From Methylomonas lenta (lineage in GTDB: Bacteria > Pseudomonadota > Gammaproteobacteria > Methylococcales > Methylomonadaceae), in the NCBI RefSeq assembly GCF_001644015.1, contig NZ_LUUI01000111.1:58714-122713 (forward strand): a stretch of 64,000 nt of DNA. The letters are read 5' to 3'. Under the pieces are notes generated by a model. It did not search any database, had not been told where the DNA came from, and saw only the letters and a list, made by a program, of their open reading frames with translations. A program made the position numbers and the translations under genes. This document shows positions 27,093 to 38,253 of the stretch, in pieces; the stretch's first letter is position 1; the number at the start of each line of letters is the position of its first letter.

Positions 27093-28274
27093 ATGAATAT
27101 CTCACTGTCCAACCGAGTCAAAGCCGTCAAACCTTCGCCGACTTTAGCTATCACCGCCCGCGCTGCAGCCATGCGTGCTGCGGGTACCGATATTATTGGC
27201 TTGGGCGCTGGCGAACCCGACTTTGACACACCTGACCACATTAAAGCAGCTGCCGTTAAAGCCATCGATAATGGTTTTACCAAATACACCGCAGTTGACG
27301 GCATTCCCAGCTTAAAAAAAGCCGTCGCGGAAAAATTTAAACGTGATAACGGGCTGGATTACGACTTAAAACAAATTCTGGTATCCAGTGGTGGTAAACA
27401 GAGTTTTTACAATCTGGCACAAGCTCTGTTAAACCCCGGCGATGAAGTTATCATTCCAGCGCCTTACTGGGTTTCCTATCCAGACATGGTGTTACTGGCT
27501 GATGGCGTGCCGGTCATTGTAGAAGCCGGCCAATCGCAAAACTTTAAAATCACGCCTGCCCAGCTACGTGCGGCCATCACCGATAAAACGCGTTTATTCG
27601 TCATCAACAGCCCATCAAACCCGACCGGCGTAGCCTATAATCTGGACGAATTGAAAGCTCTGGGTGAAGTGCTGCAGGATTATCCTGACATTCTGATCGC
27701 CACCGACGACATGTACGAGCACATTCTTTGGAACAAAGGCGAGTTTGTCAACATACTGAATGCCCGCCCGGATTTTTACTCCCGCACCATCGTACTAAAC
27801 GGCGTATCCAAAGCTTATTCCATGACAGGCTGGCGTATTGGCTATTGCGCAGGACCTGCAGAGTTGATCAAAGCCATGGGAGTGATTCAATCGCAAAGCA
27901 CGTCTAACCCAACCTCGATCTCGCAAGTCGCAGCAGAAGAAGCCATCAACGGTGACCAAAGCTGTATCGATATCATGATGGTGGAGTTTAAAAAACGTCA
28001 TGATTATGTCGTTGCAGAACTGAATACTATAGACGGCATAGAATGCCTGCCCACCGACGGTACTTTTTATGTATTCCCTAACATAGAAAAACTGTTACCA
28101 AAACTGGATGGTATAAGCGACGATCTGCAATTTTCCGAATATCTGATCGAAAAAGCCGGCGTAGCCTTGGTGCCTGGATCAGCTTTCGGTTGCCCTGGGC
28201 ATATCCGTATTTCTATCGCTACCAGCATGAGCAACCTGGAAAACGCTTTAAGCCGGATTAAGCAGGCGATTTAA
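27093..28274 (+). CDS. PLP-dependent aspartate aminotransferase (class I, subgroup Ib)
   Basis: 393 residues. Transfers the amino group between aspartate and 2-oxoglutarate (related enzymes also act on prephenate or aromatic acids). Signatures in order: GLGAGEPDFDTPDHI near residue 36, FTKYTAVDGIPSLKKAVAEK, SSGGKQSFYNL, NSPSNPTGVAY (PLP and substrate contact), then NGVSKAYSMTGWRIGYCAGP with the lysine that binds PLP, and PGSAFG plus HIRISIATS with the carboxylate-binding arginine near the end. Standing alone as a single gene, it is closed by the hairpin at 28296-28327. A symbol is not assigned because several paralogues share this pattern. Confidence 0.92.
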   Translation: MNISLSNRVKAVKPSPTLAITARAAAMRAAGTDIIGLGAGEPDFDTPDHIKAAAVKAIDNGFTKYTAVDGIPSLKKAVAEKFKRDNGLDYDLKQILVSSGGKQSFYNLAQALLNPGDEVIIPAPYWVSYPDMVLLADGVPVIVEAGQSQNFKITPAQLRAAITDKTRLFVINSPSNPTGVAYNLDELKALGEVLQDYPDILIATDDMYEHILWNKGEFVNILNARPDFYSRTIVLNGVSKAYSMTGWRIGYCAGPAELIKAMGVIQSQSTSNPTSISQVAAEEAINGDQSCIDIMMVEFKKRHDYVVAELNTIDGIECLPTDGTFYVFPNIEKLLPKLDGISDDLQFSEYLIEKAGVALVPGSAFGCPGHIRISIATSMSNLENALSRIKQAI

Positions 28275-28295
28275 AGCACAACCCGTCACCGACAT

Positions 28296-28327
28296 AAGCC
28301 TCATTTCGCCTTTGCGAAATGAGGCTT
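28296..28327. terminator. Bidirectional hairpin between convergent genes
   Basis: AAGCCTCATTTCG (28296-28308) pairs perfectly with CGAAATGAGGCTT (28315-28327), a 13-base stem with a 6-base loop, placed between the aminotransferase stop (28274) and the convergent gene ending at 28334. No long T-run follows on either side, but its strength and position fit a shared terminator. Confidence 0.7.
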
Positions 28328-28333
28328 CAAAGC

Positions 28334-29245
28334 TCAATCTCTTGCACCCTGCAAACCGCCGGTGTGCAATAGCAAAATGCGTTGTCCAGGCTTAAAATAC
28401 CCCTGATTTAGCAAATCATAAAAAGCAAATAGTAGTTTACCGGTATAGATAGGATCCAAAGCTACACCATGTTTGGCGGCAAATTGGTGCATGAAAAGCT
28501 TCAATTCGGGGGTATATTTAGCAAACCCGCCAAAATGATAATCCAACAGGATTTGCCAATTTTGCTGGGTTATCGCTTGAGGTAATAACTGTTTTACATC
28601 TGCATTCAGGAAGTCCCCGCCCTTTAAAGCCGCCACCCCGAGAATTTGCATATCAACCGGTGCTGCCGTTATCAGTCCGGCCAAGGTAGCGCCAGTACCA
28701 CAAGCGACCATCAACAGGTCGAACTGTTGTTTTAGCTCCGACATAATTTCTGCGACACCCTGCAAAGCCAAGTCTGACGCACCGCCTTCGGGTAGCCAAT
28801 ATTGTCCAGATACCAAATCGGGCAAACTGTGGTAATTTTTATACTGCCTCAATTGCCGATAATCACTGCGGGACACAAAGTTTAATTGCATCCCCCATTG
28901 CTGCAGATCAATCAGGGTTGGATTGAGCTGTGCCGGCCTCTCCCCTCGCACAAAAGCTACTGTTTTCAGACCTAATTGCTGGCCGGCAAATGCCAAAGCA
29001 TGCAGATGATTTGAATAAGCCCCGCCCATGCTGATAAGAGTGTCGGCTTGGTTGTTAAGCGCGTGATTAAGGTTATATTTTAGTTTGCGCCATTTGTTAC
29101 CGGAAATAATCGGGTGTAATAGATCGTCACGTTTAATCCACAATTCAACGCGGCGGGCACTTAGCGCCTGATCTAAAATTTGTGTCAACGGCGAAGCTGA
29201 AAATTTCTTTTCCAGTGCTTCAAGTCGAGGATGTAAATTGATCAC
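28334..29245 (-). CDS. D-cysteine desulfhydrase / ACC deaminase-family PLP enzyme
   Basis: 303 residues from the GTG at 29245. Enzymes of this PLP fold-type II family break down D-cysteine to pyruvate, sulfide and ammonia, or 1-aminocyclopropane-1-carboxylate. Visible are RVELWIKRDDLLHPIISGNKWRKL with the PLP lysine in GNKWRK, SMGGAYSNHLHALA, and LMVACGTGATLAGL for phosphate binding. It is shorter than plant-type ACC deaminases (about 340), so D-cysteine desulfhydrase-like is preferred. The GTG start forms a 4-base GTGA overlap with the folP stop; an upstream ATG at 29266 would give a 25-base overlap and is less likely. Confidence 0.75.
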   Translation of the reverse strand: MINLHPRLEALEKKFSASPLTQILDQALSARRVELWIKRDDLLHPIISGNKWRKLKYNLNHALNNQADTLISMGGAYSNHLHALAFAGQQLGLKTVAFVRGERPAQLNPTLIDLQQWGMQLNFVSRSDYRQLRQYKNYHSLPDLVSGQYWLPEGGASDLALQGVAEIMSELKQQFDLLMVACGTGATLAGLITAAPVDMQILGVAALKGGDFLNADVKQLLPQAITQQNWQILLDYHFGGFAKYTPELKLFMHQFAAKHGVALDPIYTGKLLFAFYDLLNQGYFKPGQRILLLHTGGLQGARD

Positions 29246-30060
29246 TGCGCCTGTTTGATTGCCCAAGCCACATCAGCCGCTTGCCGATTGGCCTTCACAT
29301 CATGCACTCTAAACATGTTCACGCCGGCTATCACACCCAGCGCAGTGGTGACTGCGGTAGCTGTTACTAATTCCTCAGGCTCTGACACATGACAAATGCT
29401 TCCCATAAAACGCTTGCGACTGGTGCCTAATAACACCGCATAGCCCATATCCACAAACTGATCCAGATGCGCCAATAAATCTATATTGTCTCGTGTACGT
29501 TTGCCAAAGCCAATACCGGGATCAATAGCAATATTGCCTGGCTGAATCCCTGCATTTAAAGCCGCATCGATACGCTGTTGCAGTACACGTTTAATATCGG
29601 TAACCGCATCCTGGTATTGCGGATTATCCTGCATGGTTTTGGGTGTGCCTTGCATATGCATCAAAATAATCGGCATGCCGCAACTCGCCACCAGCGGCAA
29701 CATTTTAGCGTCACCTAAACCTGCTGTAACATCGTTAATAATCCTGGCACCTGCTTGCAGAGCAGCATCGGCCACTGAACTCAGCGTTGTATCAATACTG
29801 ATCAATAAATCAGGAAAATCTGTATGTATGGCTTTGATTATTGGGACTACTCGGTTGATTTGCTCATCCGCAGATACCGGATTGGAGCCGGGCCGGGTTG
29901 ATTCGCCGCCGACATCGATAATATCCACCCCCTCTTCCAGCATAGTTTTAACCTGACGCAATGCAGCATCAAGCGTGCTGTAACGACCTCCATCTGAAAA
30001 GCTATCCGGCGTAACATTAAGTATGCCCATGATTTGCGGCGTGGCATTGCGGTTGAACAT
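29242..30060 (-). CDS. folP: Dihydropteroate synthase
   Basis: 272 residues. FolP joins 6-hydroxymethyl-dihydropterin diphosphate with p-aminobenzoate to dihydropteroate in folate synthesis; it is the sulfonamide target. The signature IMGILNVTPDSFSDGG near the N-terminus, IIDVGGESTRPGS, then IILMHMQGTPKTMQ and IAIDPGIGFGK are all present. Length is normal. In many gammaproteobacteria folP follows ftsH and precedes glmM; here neither neighbour is present, and it is instead coupled to the desulfhydrase-like gene. Confidence 0.95.
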   Translation of the reverse strand: MFNRNATPQIMGILNVTPDSFSDGGRYSTLDAALRQVKTMLEEGVDIIDVGGESTRPGSNPVSADEQINRVVPIIKAIHTDFPDLLISIDTTLSSVADAALQAGARIINDVTAGLGDAKMLPLVASCGMPIILMHMQGTPKTMQDNPQYQDAVTDIKRVLQQRIDAALNAGIQPGNIAIDPGIGFGKRTRDNIDLLAHLDQFVDMGYAVLLGTSRKRFMGSICHVSEPEELVTATAVTTALGVIAGVNMFRVHDVKANRQAADVAWAIKQAQ

Positions 30061-30171
30061 CTGAAATCCCTGGCAAAAATAAAGCGGTTAAACAGTTTTG
30101 TTTGCAAACTTACTACTGGCTAAAAAATCGACTAAGCTTATCTAGTCAATTTTATCGCAGGCAGAGTAACG

Positions 30172-31830
30172 ATGGCAGATAACGAGCACATTTTGATTGG
30201 ACATTTGGTTGAAGTGCGAGGCAATGGCATGGATGCCCGCATCATAGAGGAACATTCTACTGCTTCACCTATTATCAAAGTGGGCGATGAAGAAATCCTG
30301 GCAGGAAATTTGGGCTCTTATGTCGTTATTCGCCAATCGAATATAGGTGTATTGGCTTTGGTGTTCAAAATGTGGGAACGAGATCGTTTCGACAGCTTGG
30401 GCAACCGTTTCAGCGATAGGTTTATTTCTTTGATTCCGGTTGGGGAAATGAACGAAAACAATGTATTTGCTCGCGGCGTTCGCCACTACCCTACCCCAGG
30501 CGCCAATGTCTATGCAGTAGGCATGAATGAAATCAATGCCATTTTTGTCAAATTCCGCGAATATCAGTTTTTCATCGGTCAATTGGCATCGCATAAAGAT
30601 TATCATTTAAGCCTGGACCCACGGGCATTGTTTGGTCGCCATTTTGCCATTATCGGTCAATCCGGTTCTGGTAAATCCTGGACAGTAACCAGCCTGATTC
30701 AACACACTATCAAAGCCATGCCTAAGGCGCATTTAATCATGCTTGATCTGCATGGTGAGTATTGCTGGAAGAATGATACCGGGCATATTGAATCCGCATT
30801 TCCTGAAGAGCTGGTTAATTATGTCGATGCCATGGAGCTGGAAATGCCCTACTGGATGATGACTTATGCCGAATTGGTGGATTTGTTTATCGATAGAGAT
30901 GACAAGGGCGCTTCATTACAAATGGCTTTTATGCGCGAAGTGCTGCAACAGCTAAAACGTAAGGAAGCCAAGCAAATTGGCCTTGGCATGGTCTCCATCG
31001 ATACCCCCATCTATTTTTCTTTGGCAGAACTTTATATGCAATTTAAAGCGGCCAATGAAGAACGAAAGGATTTTGGCAAAACCTTTGGTGCCTTGTTTGG
31101 TCAATTCGACGAGTTTTTAATCAGAATGCAAAGCCGATTCAACGATGTCAGGTACGATTTTTTGTTAAAGCCTAAAAAACGTAATAACTCGGCCAGCATG
31201 GCGGATTTACTAAGGGAATTTATTGGCCTGGGTGAGAAAAAAGCCAATATCACAGTGGTGGATTTAAGCTCTGTACCGACGGATGTAAGACCTGCAGTCT
31301 CTGCACAAGTCGGCCGCCTAGCCTATGAATTTAACTATTGGAACCCCAAACGACGCGAGTTTCCAATTACTCTGATCTGCGAAGAAGCCCATGCCTATAT
31401 CCCTCGCGAAAGAGGTGGCCAGTTCGAAGGCACCAAAAAAATTATGGAACGGATAGCCAAGGAAGGTCGTAAATATGGGGTCTCCATTGGCGTAATCAGC
31501 CAAAGACCTACAGAACTATCAGAAACTATGCTGGCGCAATGCAGCTCGTTTATCTGTTTGAGAACCACCAACCCGGATGACCAAGCTTACATCAGGGGTT
31601 TGGTACCCGAAGCGGAAGGTGATTTGACAGACATACTTACCTCTCTGGGTCGTGGTGAGGCACTCGTTCTAGGAGAAGCAGCGCCTTTACCGACCCGGGT
31701 ACAGATTTACCGGCCAAACCCAGAACCCAAAAGTAACGACGTCGATTACTTTACCGGTTGGCGTGAAGGACCTGACGACCTGGATGTCGAAGGCATCGTC
31801 AATAACTGGCGCACACAAACACGCCAGTAA
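30172..31830 (+). CDS. HerA-type hexameric ATPase (DUF87), without a visible nuclease partner
   Basis: 552 residues. The N-terminus (LIGHLVEVRGNGMDARII) looks like the HAS barrel of HerA proteins. Walker A is GQSGSGKS (residues 162-169), followed by MLDLHGEY, and the Walker B region is ICEEAHAYIPRERGG (acidic pair near 404-405), with IGVISQRPTELSETMLAQC as sensor stretch and an arginine-rich C-terminal part. HerA-family ATPases pump DNA and usually work with a nuclease such as NurA or with Sir2-like proteins. Neither lies beside it: the neighbours are folP (divergent) and nqrM (convergent). It therefore may be a housekeeping stand-alone member of unknown function. Family call is strong. Confidence 0.85.
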   Translation: MADNEHILIGHLVEVRGNGMDARIIEEHSTASPIIKVGDEEILAGNLGSYVVIRQSNIGVLALVFKMWERDRFDSLGNRFSDRFISLIPVGEMNENNVFARGVRHYPTPGANVYAVGMNEINAIFVKFREYQFFIGQLASHKDYHLSLDPRALFGRHFAIIGQSGSGKSWTVTSLIQHTIKAMPKAHLIMLDLHGEYCWKNDTGHIESAFPEELVNYVDAMELEMPYWMMTYAELVDLFIDRDDKGASLQMAFMREVLQQLKRKEAKQIGLGMVSIDTPIYFSLAELYMQFKAANEERKDFGKTFGALFGQFDEFLIRMQSRFNDVRYDFLLKPKKRNNSASMADLLREFIGLGEKKANITVVDLSSVPTDVRPAVSAQVGRLAYEFNYWNPKRREFPITLICEEAHAYIPRERGGQFEGTKKIMERIAKEGRKYGVSIGVISQRPTELSETMLAQCSSFICLRTTNPDDQAYIRGLVPEAEGDLTDILTSLGRGEALVLGEAAPLPTRVQIYRPNPEPKSNDVDYFTGWREGPDDLDVEGIVNNWRTQTRQ

Positions 31831-31837
31831 TTCAGTT

Positions 31838-32047
31838 CTAAACTTTCAGATCACGCCGAATAGTGATGACCTGTTCGGCTTGTTGCTCGGCTTCAAGTTT
31901 CTTCCTTTTATCGCACTTTTCAGTGCAAACGCAATCGCCTGTGCCTCCGCAAGAGCCTTTAATGGCGTTGCGACCGAAGATAACCCCTACCGCCATGATG
32001 GCGATCACAATCAGCATAAAAACAAATGTCGCTAAAAAATACACCAT
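31838..32047 (-). CDS. nqrM: Na+-NQR maturation factor NqrM
   Basis: 69 residues. An N-terminal membrane helix (MVYFLATFVFMLIVIAIMAVGV) is followed by a cysteine cluster SCGGTGDCVCTEKC and a charged tail. NqrM is required to assemble the iron site between NqrD and NqrE of the sodium pump; its four cysteines match this sequence. It lies after nqrF as in other gammaproteobacteria, but the strong terminator at 32087-32124 stands between, so it is probably transcribed by itself or by read-through. It converges on the herA-like gene with 7 bases between. Confidence 0.9.
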   Translation of the reverse strand: MVYFLATFVFMLIVIAIMAVGVIFGRNAIKGSCGGTGDCVCTEKCDKRKKLEAEQQAEQVITIRRDLKV

Positions 32048-32086
32048 TTTCGTTTTCCTTTTAAACGCTTTTGTACCACTTATACC

Positions 32087-32124
32087 AAAAAAAACGAGGA
32101 GAAATCAAACGATCGCTCCTCGTT
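32087..32124 (-). terminator. Intrinsic terminator of the nqr operon
   Basis: On the minus strand AACGAGGAG (32124-32116) pairs with CTCCTCGTT (32101-32093), a 9-base stem with a 14-base loop, followed directly by a run of T residues (A-run at 32087-32094 on the plus strand). It lies 22 bases after the nqrF stop codon. Confidence 0.85.
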
Positions 32125-32145
32125 CCTTGTCAGCAAGATGCTTAA

Positions 32146-33366
32146 TTAACCGCCAAAATCGTCCAACATAATGTTTTCAGGATCGACGCCATTAGCCAAC
32201 AACATATTGATGACTGATGAGTTCATGATTGGAGGTCCGCACATGTAATATTCACAGTCTTCAGGATTCGGATGATTCTTCAGAAACTCTTCGAATAAAA
32301 CGTTGTGGATAAAGCCGGTATAGCCTTTCCAGTTGTCTTCAGGTAAGGCATCCGACAGCGCTACATGCCATTCAAAATTATCATTTTCTTTGGCCAGCAT
32401 ATCGAAATCTTCCACATAGAACATTTCGCGCTTGCTGCGAGCACCATACCAGAAAGTCATTTTACGTTTGGACTTCAGTCTACGTAATTGATCGAAGATA
32501 TGTGAACGCATCGGCGCCATACCGGCACCACCACCAACAAAGACCATTTCCGCATCAGTTTCTTTAGCGAAAAACTCACCATAAGGACCTGAGACAAAAA
32601 CCTTATCACCGGGCTTCAGATTAAAGATAAATGAAGACATGATGCCAGGCGGGATATCATCAGACGCGCCAGGCGGTGGCGTAGCAATCCGCACGTTCAA
32701 CATGATTTCTTTTTCTTCAGGATAAGAAGCCATGGAATACGCCCGCAAGGTAGGCTCTTTCACATCCGACACATAACGCCATAGGTTGAACTTATCCCAA
32801 TCCGGGCGATATTCCTCAGCAACATCAATATCTGCATATTTAGAAACATGCTCGGGACATTCGATTTGGATGTATCCGCCAGCACGGTAATTGATAGCTT
32901 CGCCTGCAGGCAATTCCAGTACCAGTTCTTTAATGAAGGTAGCCACGTTGTCATTTGACTTAACGGTGCACTCCCATTTTTTAACGCCGAATACACTGTC
33001 CTCAACTTCAATATCCATGTCGTGTTTGACAGACACCTGACAAGCCAGACGCTCACCATGCGCAGCTTCGCGTTTGGTGATATGCGACATTTCAGTGGGC
33101 AGAATATCGCCGCCACCGCTAAGCACTTTGACTTTGCACTGCCCACAAGTACCGCCGCCGCCACAAGCAGAAGAAACGAATAATTGATTGTCGGCTAATG
33201 CCGTTAATAATTTGGAGCCTACCGGCACATGAATTTTCTTCTCGTCATTGATCAGAATTTCCACATCCCCAGAGGCTACCAACTTGCTTTTTGCGCCGAT
33301 GATTAAAAACACCAGCGCAATCACGATAACCGTGAAGAAAATAACACCTAATGCAATTTCCAGCAT
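32146..33366 (-). CDS. nqrF: Na+-NQR subunit F (NADH-oxidising, 2Fe-2S and FAD)
   Basis: 406 residues. NqrF takes electrons from NADH through FAD to a 2Fe-2S cluster and starts the chain of the sodium-pumping NADH:quinone oxidoreductase. A single N-terminal membrane helix (residues 5-24) is followed by a ferredoxin domain with cysteines 68, 74, 77 and 109, then a ferredoxin-reductase module with [11 protein letters not shown] for FAD and [20 protein letters not shown] for NADH, ending in YMCGPPIMN. Length is typical. Last gene of the operon; a terminator follows. Confidence 0.97.
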   Translation of the reverse strand: MLEIALGVIFFTVIVIALVFLIIGAKSKLVASGDVEILINDEKKIHVPVGSKLLTALADNQLFVSSACGGGGTCGQCKVKVLSGGGDILPTEMSHITKREAAHGERLACQVSVKHDMDIEVEDSVFGVKKWECTVKSNDNVATFIKELVLELPAGEAINYRAGGYIQIECPEHVSKYADIDVAEEYRPDWDKFNLWRYVSDVKEPTLRAYSMASYPEEKEIMLNVRIATPPPGASDDIPPGIMSSFIFNLKPGDKVFVSGPYGEFFAKETDAEMVFVGGGAGMAPMRSHIFDQLRRLKSKRKMTFWYGARSKREMFYVEDFDMLAKENDNFEWHVALSDALPEDNWKGYTGFIHNVLFEEFLKNHPNPEDCEYYMCGPPIMNSSVINMLLANGVDPENIMLDDFGG

Positions 33367-33376
33367 TACGATACCC

Positions 33377-33985
33377 TTATAATTGAATTCCAGAGAAAGC
33401 CATGAAGCCCAGAGACATCAAGCCGGCTGTGATAAAAGTGATGCCCAGGCCTTGTAAGGCAGCAGGAATATCACTGTATTTGAGTTTCTCGCGTACTCCG
33501 GCCATGACAGTAATCGCCAATGCCCAGCCAAAACCACTACCAATACCGTAGACTACACTTTCGTTGAAATTGTAGTCGCGCTCGATCATGAACAAACTAC
33601 CAGCCAGGATCGCACAGTTCACGGTAATTAATGGCAGGAAGATACCCAGAGCGTGATATAGCGCTGGAAAAAATTTATCCAGCGTCATTTCCAAAATCTG
33701 CACGATAGCCGCGATCATACCGATACAGCTCAACAGACTCAAAAAGCTCAAATCCACACCGGTAATACCTAACCAGGCCAGTGCATCTTCTTTCAGCAAA
33801 GTTTGGTAGATAAAGTTGTTGGCTGGCACAGTTAGAGTCTGCACCACCATCACCGCAATACCTAATCCCATCGCTGTGGAAATCTTCTTGGAGACCGCCA
33901 GGAATGTGCACATTCCCAAGAAAAATGACAAGGCCAAGTTTTCAATGAAAACCGCTTTTACAAATAAACTGATATAGGCTTCCAT
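33377..33985 (-). CDS. nqrE: Na+-NQR subunit E
   Basis: 202 residues with six hydrophobic segments. NqrE and NqrD form the inverted-topology membrane pair that holds an iron centre in the middle of the complex. Family stretches are [21 protein letters not shown] (cysteine in helix 1) and [16 protein letters not shown] (cysteine in helix 4). It is homologous to RnfA encoded at 56617, and the shared pattern (ENLxLxxFLGxC, TVNCAxL) is visible in both. It overlaps nqrD by one base and precedes nqrF by 10 bases. Confidence 0.96.
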   Translation of the reverse strand: MEAYISLFVKAVFIENLALSFFLGMCTFLAVSKKISTAMGLGIAVMVVQTLTVPANNFIYQTLLKEDALAWLGITGVDLSFLSLLSCIGMIAAIVQILEMTLDKFFPALYHALGIFLPLITVNCAILAGSLFMIERDYNFNESVVYGIGSGFGWALAITVMAGVREKLKYSDIPAALQGLGITFITAGLMSLGFMAFSGIQL

Positions 33986-34653
33986 TAGTGGTGCCCTCCT
34001 TCACCATGTGAAATCGACATAATTTTAAATTCGTCGTGTTCAACCTGCTTAGGTTTCCAAGTACGAAATCCCCAAATGATCAAGCCAATCAGAAAAAATG
34101 CACTGGGTGGCAACAACATCATGCCATTAGGCACATACCAACCACCATCTTGAACCAATGGGAATACATCAAAACCCAACAATTTTCCGGAGCCTAATGT
34201 TTCTCTGAAAAACGCCACAATGATCAGTATCAAGCTATAGCCTAAACCGTTACCCACACCATCAATAAAGCTTTGTAAGGGTGGGTTTTTCATTGCATAG
34301 GCTTCAGCACGACCCATGACGATACAGTTGGTAATGATCAAACCAACAAAAACCGATAACTTTTTGCTGACATCAAAAGCAAAGGCTTTTAATAATTGAT
34401 CGACCACGATGACCAATGAAGCAATGATGATCATCTGCACGATAATCCGAATACTCCCCGGTATATGATTACGAACAGCACTGATAGCCGCACTAGAGCA
34501 AGCTGTTACAGAGGTTAATGCCAACGCCATGATTAGCGAGGTCGACATTTGTGAAGTGACCGCCAGCGCAGAACAAACCCCAAGCACCTGTAAGGTAATC
34601 GGGTTATTGTCCACCAACGGCTCGAATAACACTTTTTTAGTTTCTTTATCCAT
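33985..34653 (-). CDS. nqrD: Na+-NQR subunit D
   Basis: 222 residues with six hydrophobic segments; the family stretches [19 protein letters not shown] and [19 protein letters not shown] carry the conserved cysteines, and [14 protein letters not shown] and [12 protein letters not shown] follow. NqrD is the partner of NqrE and the counterpart of RnfE at 61308. Twenty-two bases separate it from nqrC and its stop overlaps the start of nqrE by one base. Nothing unusual is seen. Confidence 0.96.
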   Translation of the reverse strand: MDKETKKVLFEPLVDNNPITLQVLGVCSALAVTSQMSTSLIMALALTSVTACSSAAISAVRNHIPGSIRIIVQMIIIASLVIVVDQLLKAFAFDVSKKLSVFVGLIITNCIVMGRAEAYAMKNPPLQSFIDGVGNGLGYSLILIIVAFFRETLGSGKLLGFDVFPLVQDGGWYVPNGMMLLPPSAFFLIGLIIWGFRTWKPKQVEHDEFKIMSISHGEGGHH

Positions 34654-34675
34654 GATTAGCCCTAACTGGTTTGTA

Positions 34676-35539
34676 TTAATTGGCTGATTTAATTTTATTC
34701 AGGTAAGGGGCGAAACCTTCTGCACCCATCCAGTACTGGACCAGGTTGCTGACGCCACGACTGGTTAAGGTTGCACCGGCCAGACCATCCACTTTATAAA
34801 CTGCATCGGGACGACTGGTATCAACAGTACCTTTAACCAAACCCAGCGCAACTTCACCGTTTTCTGAATAGACTTTTTTGCCTTTCCACAGCGCACGCCA
34901 GTTGGGGTTAACCACTTCACCACCCAAACCTGGGGTTTCACCTTGGTCATATAGGTTAATGCTTTGCACTGTTTGACCGTCGGCATCTAATGCCATAAAG
35001 CCATACATAGTGGACCACAAACCATAACCATTGACGGGCAAAATAATAGATTGCAACTGATCACCATTTTTAACCAAAAAAATCTTGGCATACTTGGCTT
35101 TGAAACGAATGCTGGCAATATCTTTCTCAACAGGAATCACTTCATTTTGAGCAGGATCTTTGGCTGCCTTACGTTGGTCATATTCATCAGCATCGATGTT
35201 GTCAACATAATCACCGGTTTTCAAATCCACAATTTTAGCTTCGATACGCTCTTTAAAAGCTCCATCGATATCAGTATCGTCAGCTAACAAGCCTGCGACA
35301 TCAAGAATGTTTTTCTTCATGTCCAACGCTTTGTTGTAGTTTTGCAAAGGTCTTAAAGCTACCGTCGCAAGCGATACCAACACGGCACAAACCAAGCATA
35401 AAGCTAATGCCACCGCTACCGTTTTTTCCAGACTGTCGTTGCTTAACGCCAGAACCTTGTCACGGTAAACTTTAAATTGTTCGTAATACTTGCAGAGATG
35501 CTCGTTATATTTGCAGGTTTTTTTCTCGGCATTAAGCAT
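34676..35539 (-). CDS. nqrC: Na+-NQR subunit C (covalent FMN carrier)
   Basis: 287 residues from the ATG at 35539. One membrane helix ([21 protein letters not shown]) anchors a periplasmic FMN domain; the flavinylation motif is GATLTS near the C-terminus ([17 protein letters not shown]), whose second threonine carries FMN after ApbE action. An ATG farther up at 35587 would push 56 bases into nqrB; the chosen start overlaps the nqrB stop by only 8 bases and follows an AGAAGGA ribosome site. The first 40 residues ([20 protein letters not shown]) are longer than in Vibrio NqrC and contain two cysteines. Confidence 0.93.
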   Translation of the reverse strand: MLNAEKKTCKYNEHLCKYYEQFKVYRDKVLALSNDSLEKTVAVALALCLVCAVLVSLATVALRPLQNYNKALDMKKNILDVAGLLADDTDIDGAFKERIEAKIVDLKTGDYVDNIDADEYDQRKAAKDPAQNEVIPVEKDIASIRFKAKYAKIFLVKNGDQLQSIILPVNGYGLWSTMYGFMALDADGQTVQSINLYDQGETPGLGGEVVNPNWRALWKGKKVYSENGEVALGLVKGTVDTSRPDAVYKVDGLAGATLTSRGVSNLVQYWMGAEGFAPYLNKIKSAN

Positions 35540-36731
35540 GGCGTCTGATCCTTCTTCTAATATTTGCTTGGACAACAAAGTAATCAATCAATGGTGCAAA
35601 CATGTTGGAGAAAAGAATTGCAAGCATCATGCCCTCAGGGAAAGCAGGATTCACAACTCGGATAATCACAACCATAAAACCAATCATGACACCGTAAACC
35701 CAGCGACCTGTATCAGTTACAGCAGCAGAGACCGGGTCGGTAGCCATATAAACAGCACCGAAAGCAAAGCCGCCCATCACCATGTGCCAATACCATGGAA
35801 TGGCAAACATTGGATTAGTGTCACTACCTACAACATTAAACAGCATAGACATACTGATCATACCAATCATGACACCTGCCATAATTCGGTAGGATGCAAC
35901 GCGTGTATACAGTAGGAATACAGCCCCAAGTATGCAGGCCAAAGTTGATGTCTCGCCCATCGAGCCAGGAATAAAACCAAAAAAGGCTTGAAACCAGCCA
36001 AAAGTAGCCTGAATATTCTCCAGACCACCAGCTGACGCTAACGATAATGCCGTTGCACCACTAAAACCATCAAGTGCAACCCATGCGGCATCACCAGAAA
36101 TCGAAGCGGGATAAGCAAAGAACAGGAATGCACGACCAGTCAACGCAGGATTTAGGAAGTTTTTACCGGTACCACCGAAAACTTCTTTACCCATCACGAT
36201 ACCAAAAGAGATACCTAACGCAACTTGCCACAAAGGCATATCGGGCGGCATGATCAAGGTATACAGCATGGAAGACACTAAGAAGCCTTCGTTGACTTCA
36301 TGCTTGCGCACCGTTGCAAACAAAACTTCCCAGATACCACCTACCGCCAGGGTAGTGATATAAATCGGGAAGAAATACAACATGCCGTGAACCATGCAAG
36401 ACAATGGATTGTAGGGATTGTAACCAAACAACGCCATCGGGATGCTGCGCCAGTTGTCGATAGATTCGACACCCATCGCCTGCATTGCCATATTTGCTTG
36501 GTAGCCAGTGTTGTAGAAGGCCATCAAAATACAGAACGCAGTGGCAATCACTACAAAAGTCATGGTGCGCTTCAGGTCGTTACCATCACGAACATGAGTT
36601 TTACCGCGTGTTACATCAGCCGGTGTATAGATAAAAGTATCCACCATCTCATAAAGACCGTAGTACTTCTCTAATTTGCCGCCTTTTGTAAAATGCGGCT
36701 CTATGCTATCTAAAATATCTCTAGCCGACAT
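35532..36731 (-). CDS. nqrB: Na+-NQR subunit B (membrane, covalent FMN and riboflavin)
   Basis: 399 residues with about nine hydrophobic segments. NqrB is the main sodium-conducting membrane subunit. The FMN-attachment motif appears as [13 protein letters not shown] (GAT threonine), and [22 protein letters not shown] at the start, [22 protein letters not shown] in the middle and [18 protein letters not shown] near the end are family hallmarks. It follows nqrA without a gap (36731/36732). Its Rnf counterpart is RnfD at 59427. Confidence 0.97.
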   Translation of the reverse strand: MSARDILDSIEPHFTKGGKLEKYYGLYEMVDTFIYTPADVTRGKTHVRDGNDLKRTMTFVVIATAFCILMAFYNTGYQANMAMQAMGVESIDNWRSIPMALFGYNPYNPLSCMVHGMLYFFPIYITTLAVGGIWEVLFATVRKHEVNEGFLVSSMLYTLIMPPDMPLWQVALGISFGIVMGKEVFGGTGKNFLNPALTGRAFLFFAYPASISGDAAWVALDGFSGATALSLASAGGLENIQATFGWFQAFFGFIPGSMGETSTLACILGAVFLLYTRVASYRIMAGVMIGMISMSMLFNVVGSDTNPMFAIPWYWHMVMGGFAFGAVYMATDPVSAAVTDTGRWVYGVMIGFMVVIIRVVNPAFPEGMMLAILFSNMFAPLIDYFVVQANIRRRIRRHA

Positions 36732-38200
<1,469 letters not shown>

Positions 38201-38253
38201 CGGAAAATAACCCACTTAAACCATCTAAAGCTGCTGCCTTGTCGTCATGGTTG

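Noticed and set aside
30061-32047. HerA-type ATPase as part of an antiphage or end-resection pair
   Set aside because: No NurA, Sir2-like or other nuclease gene on either side, so a defence system is not supported.
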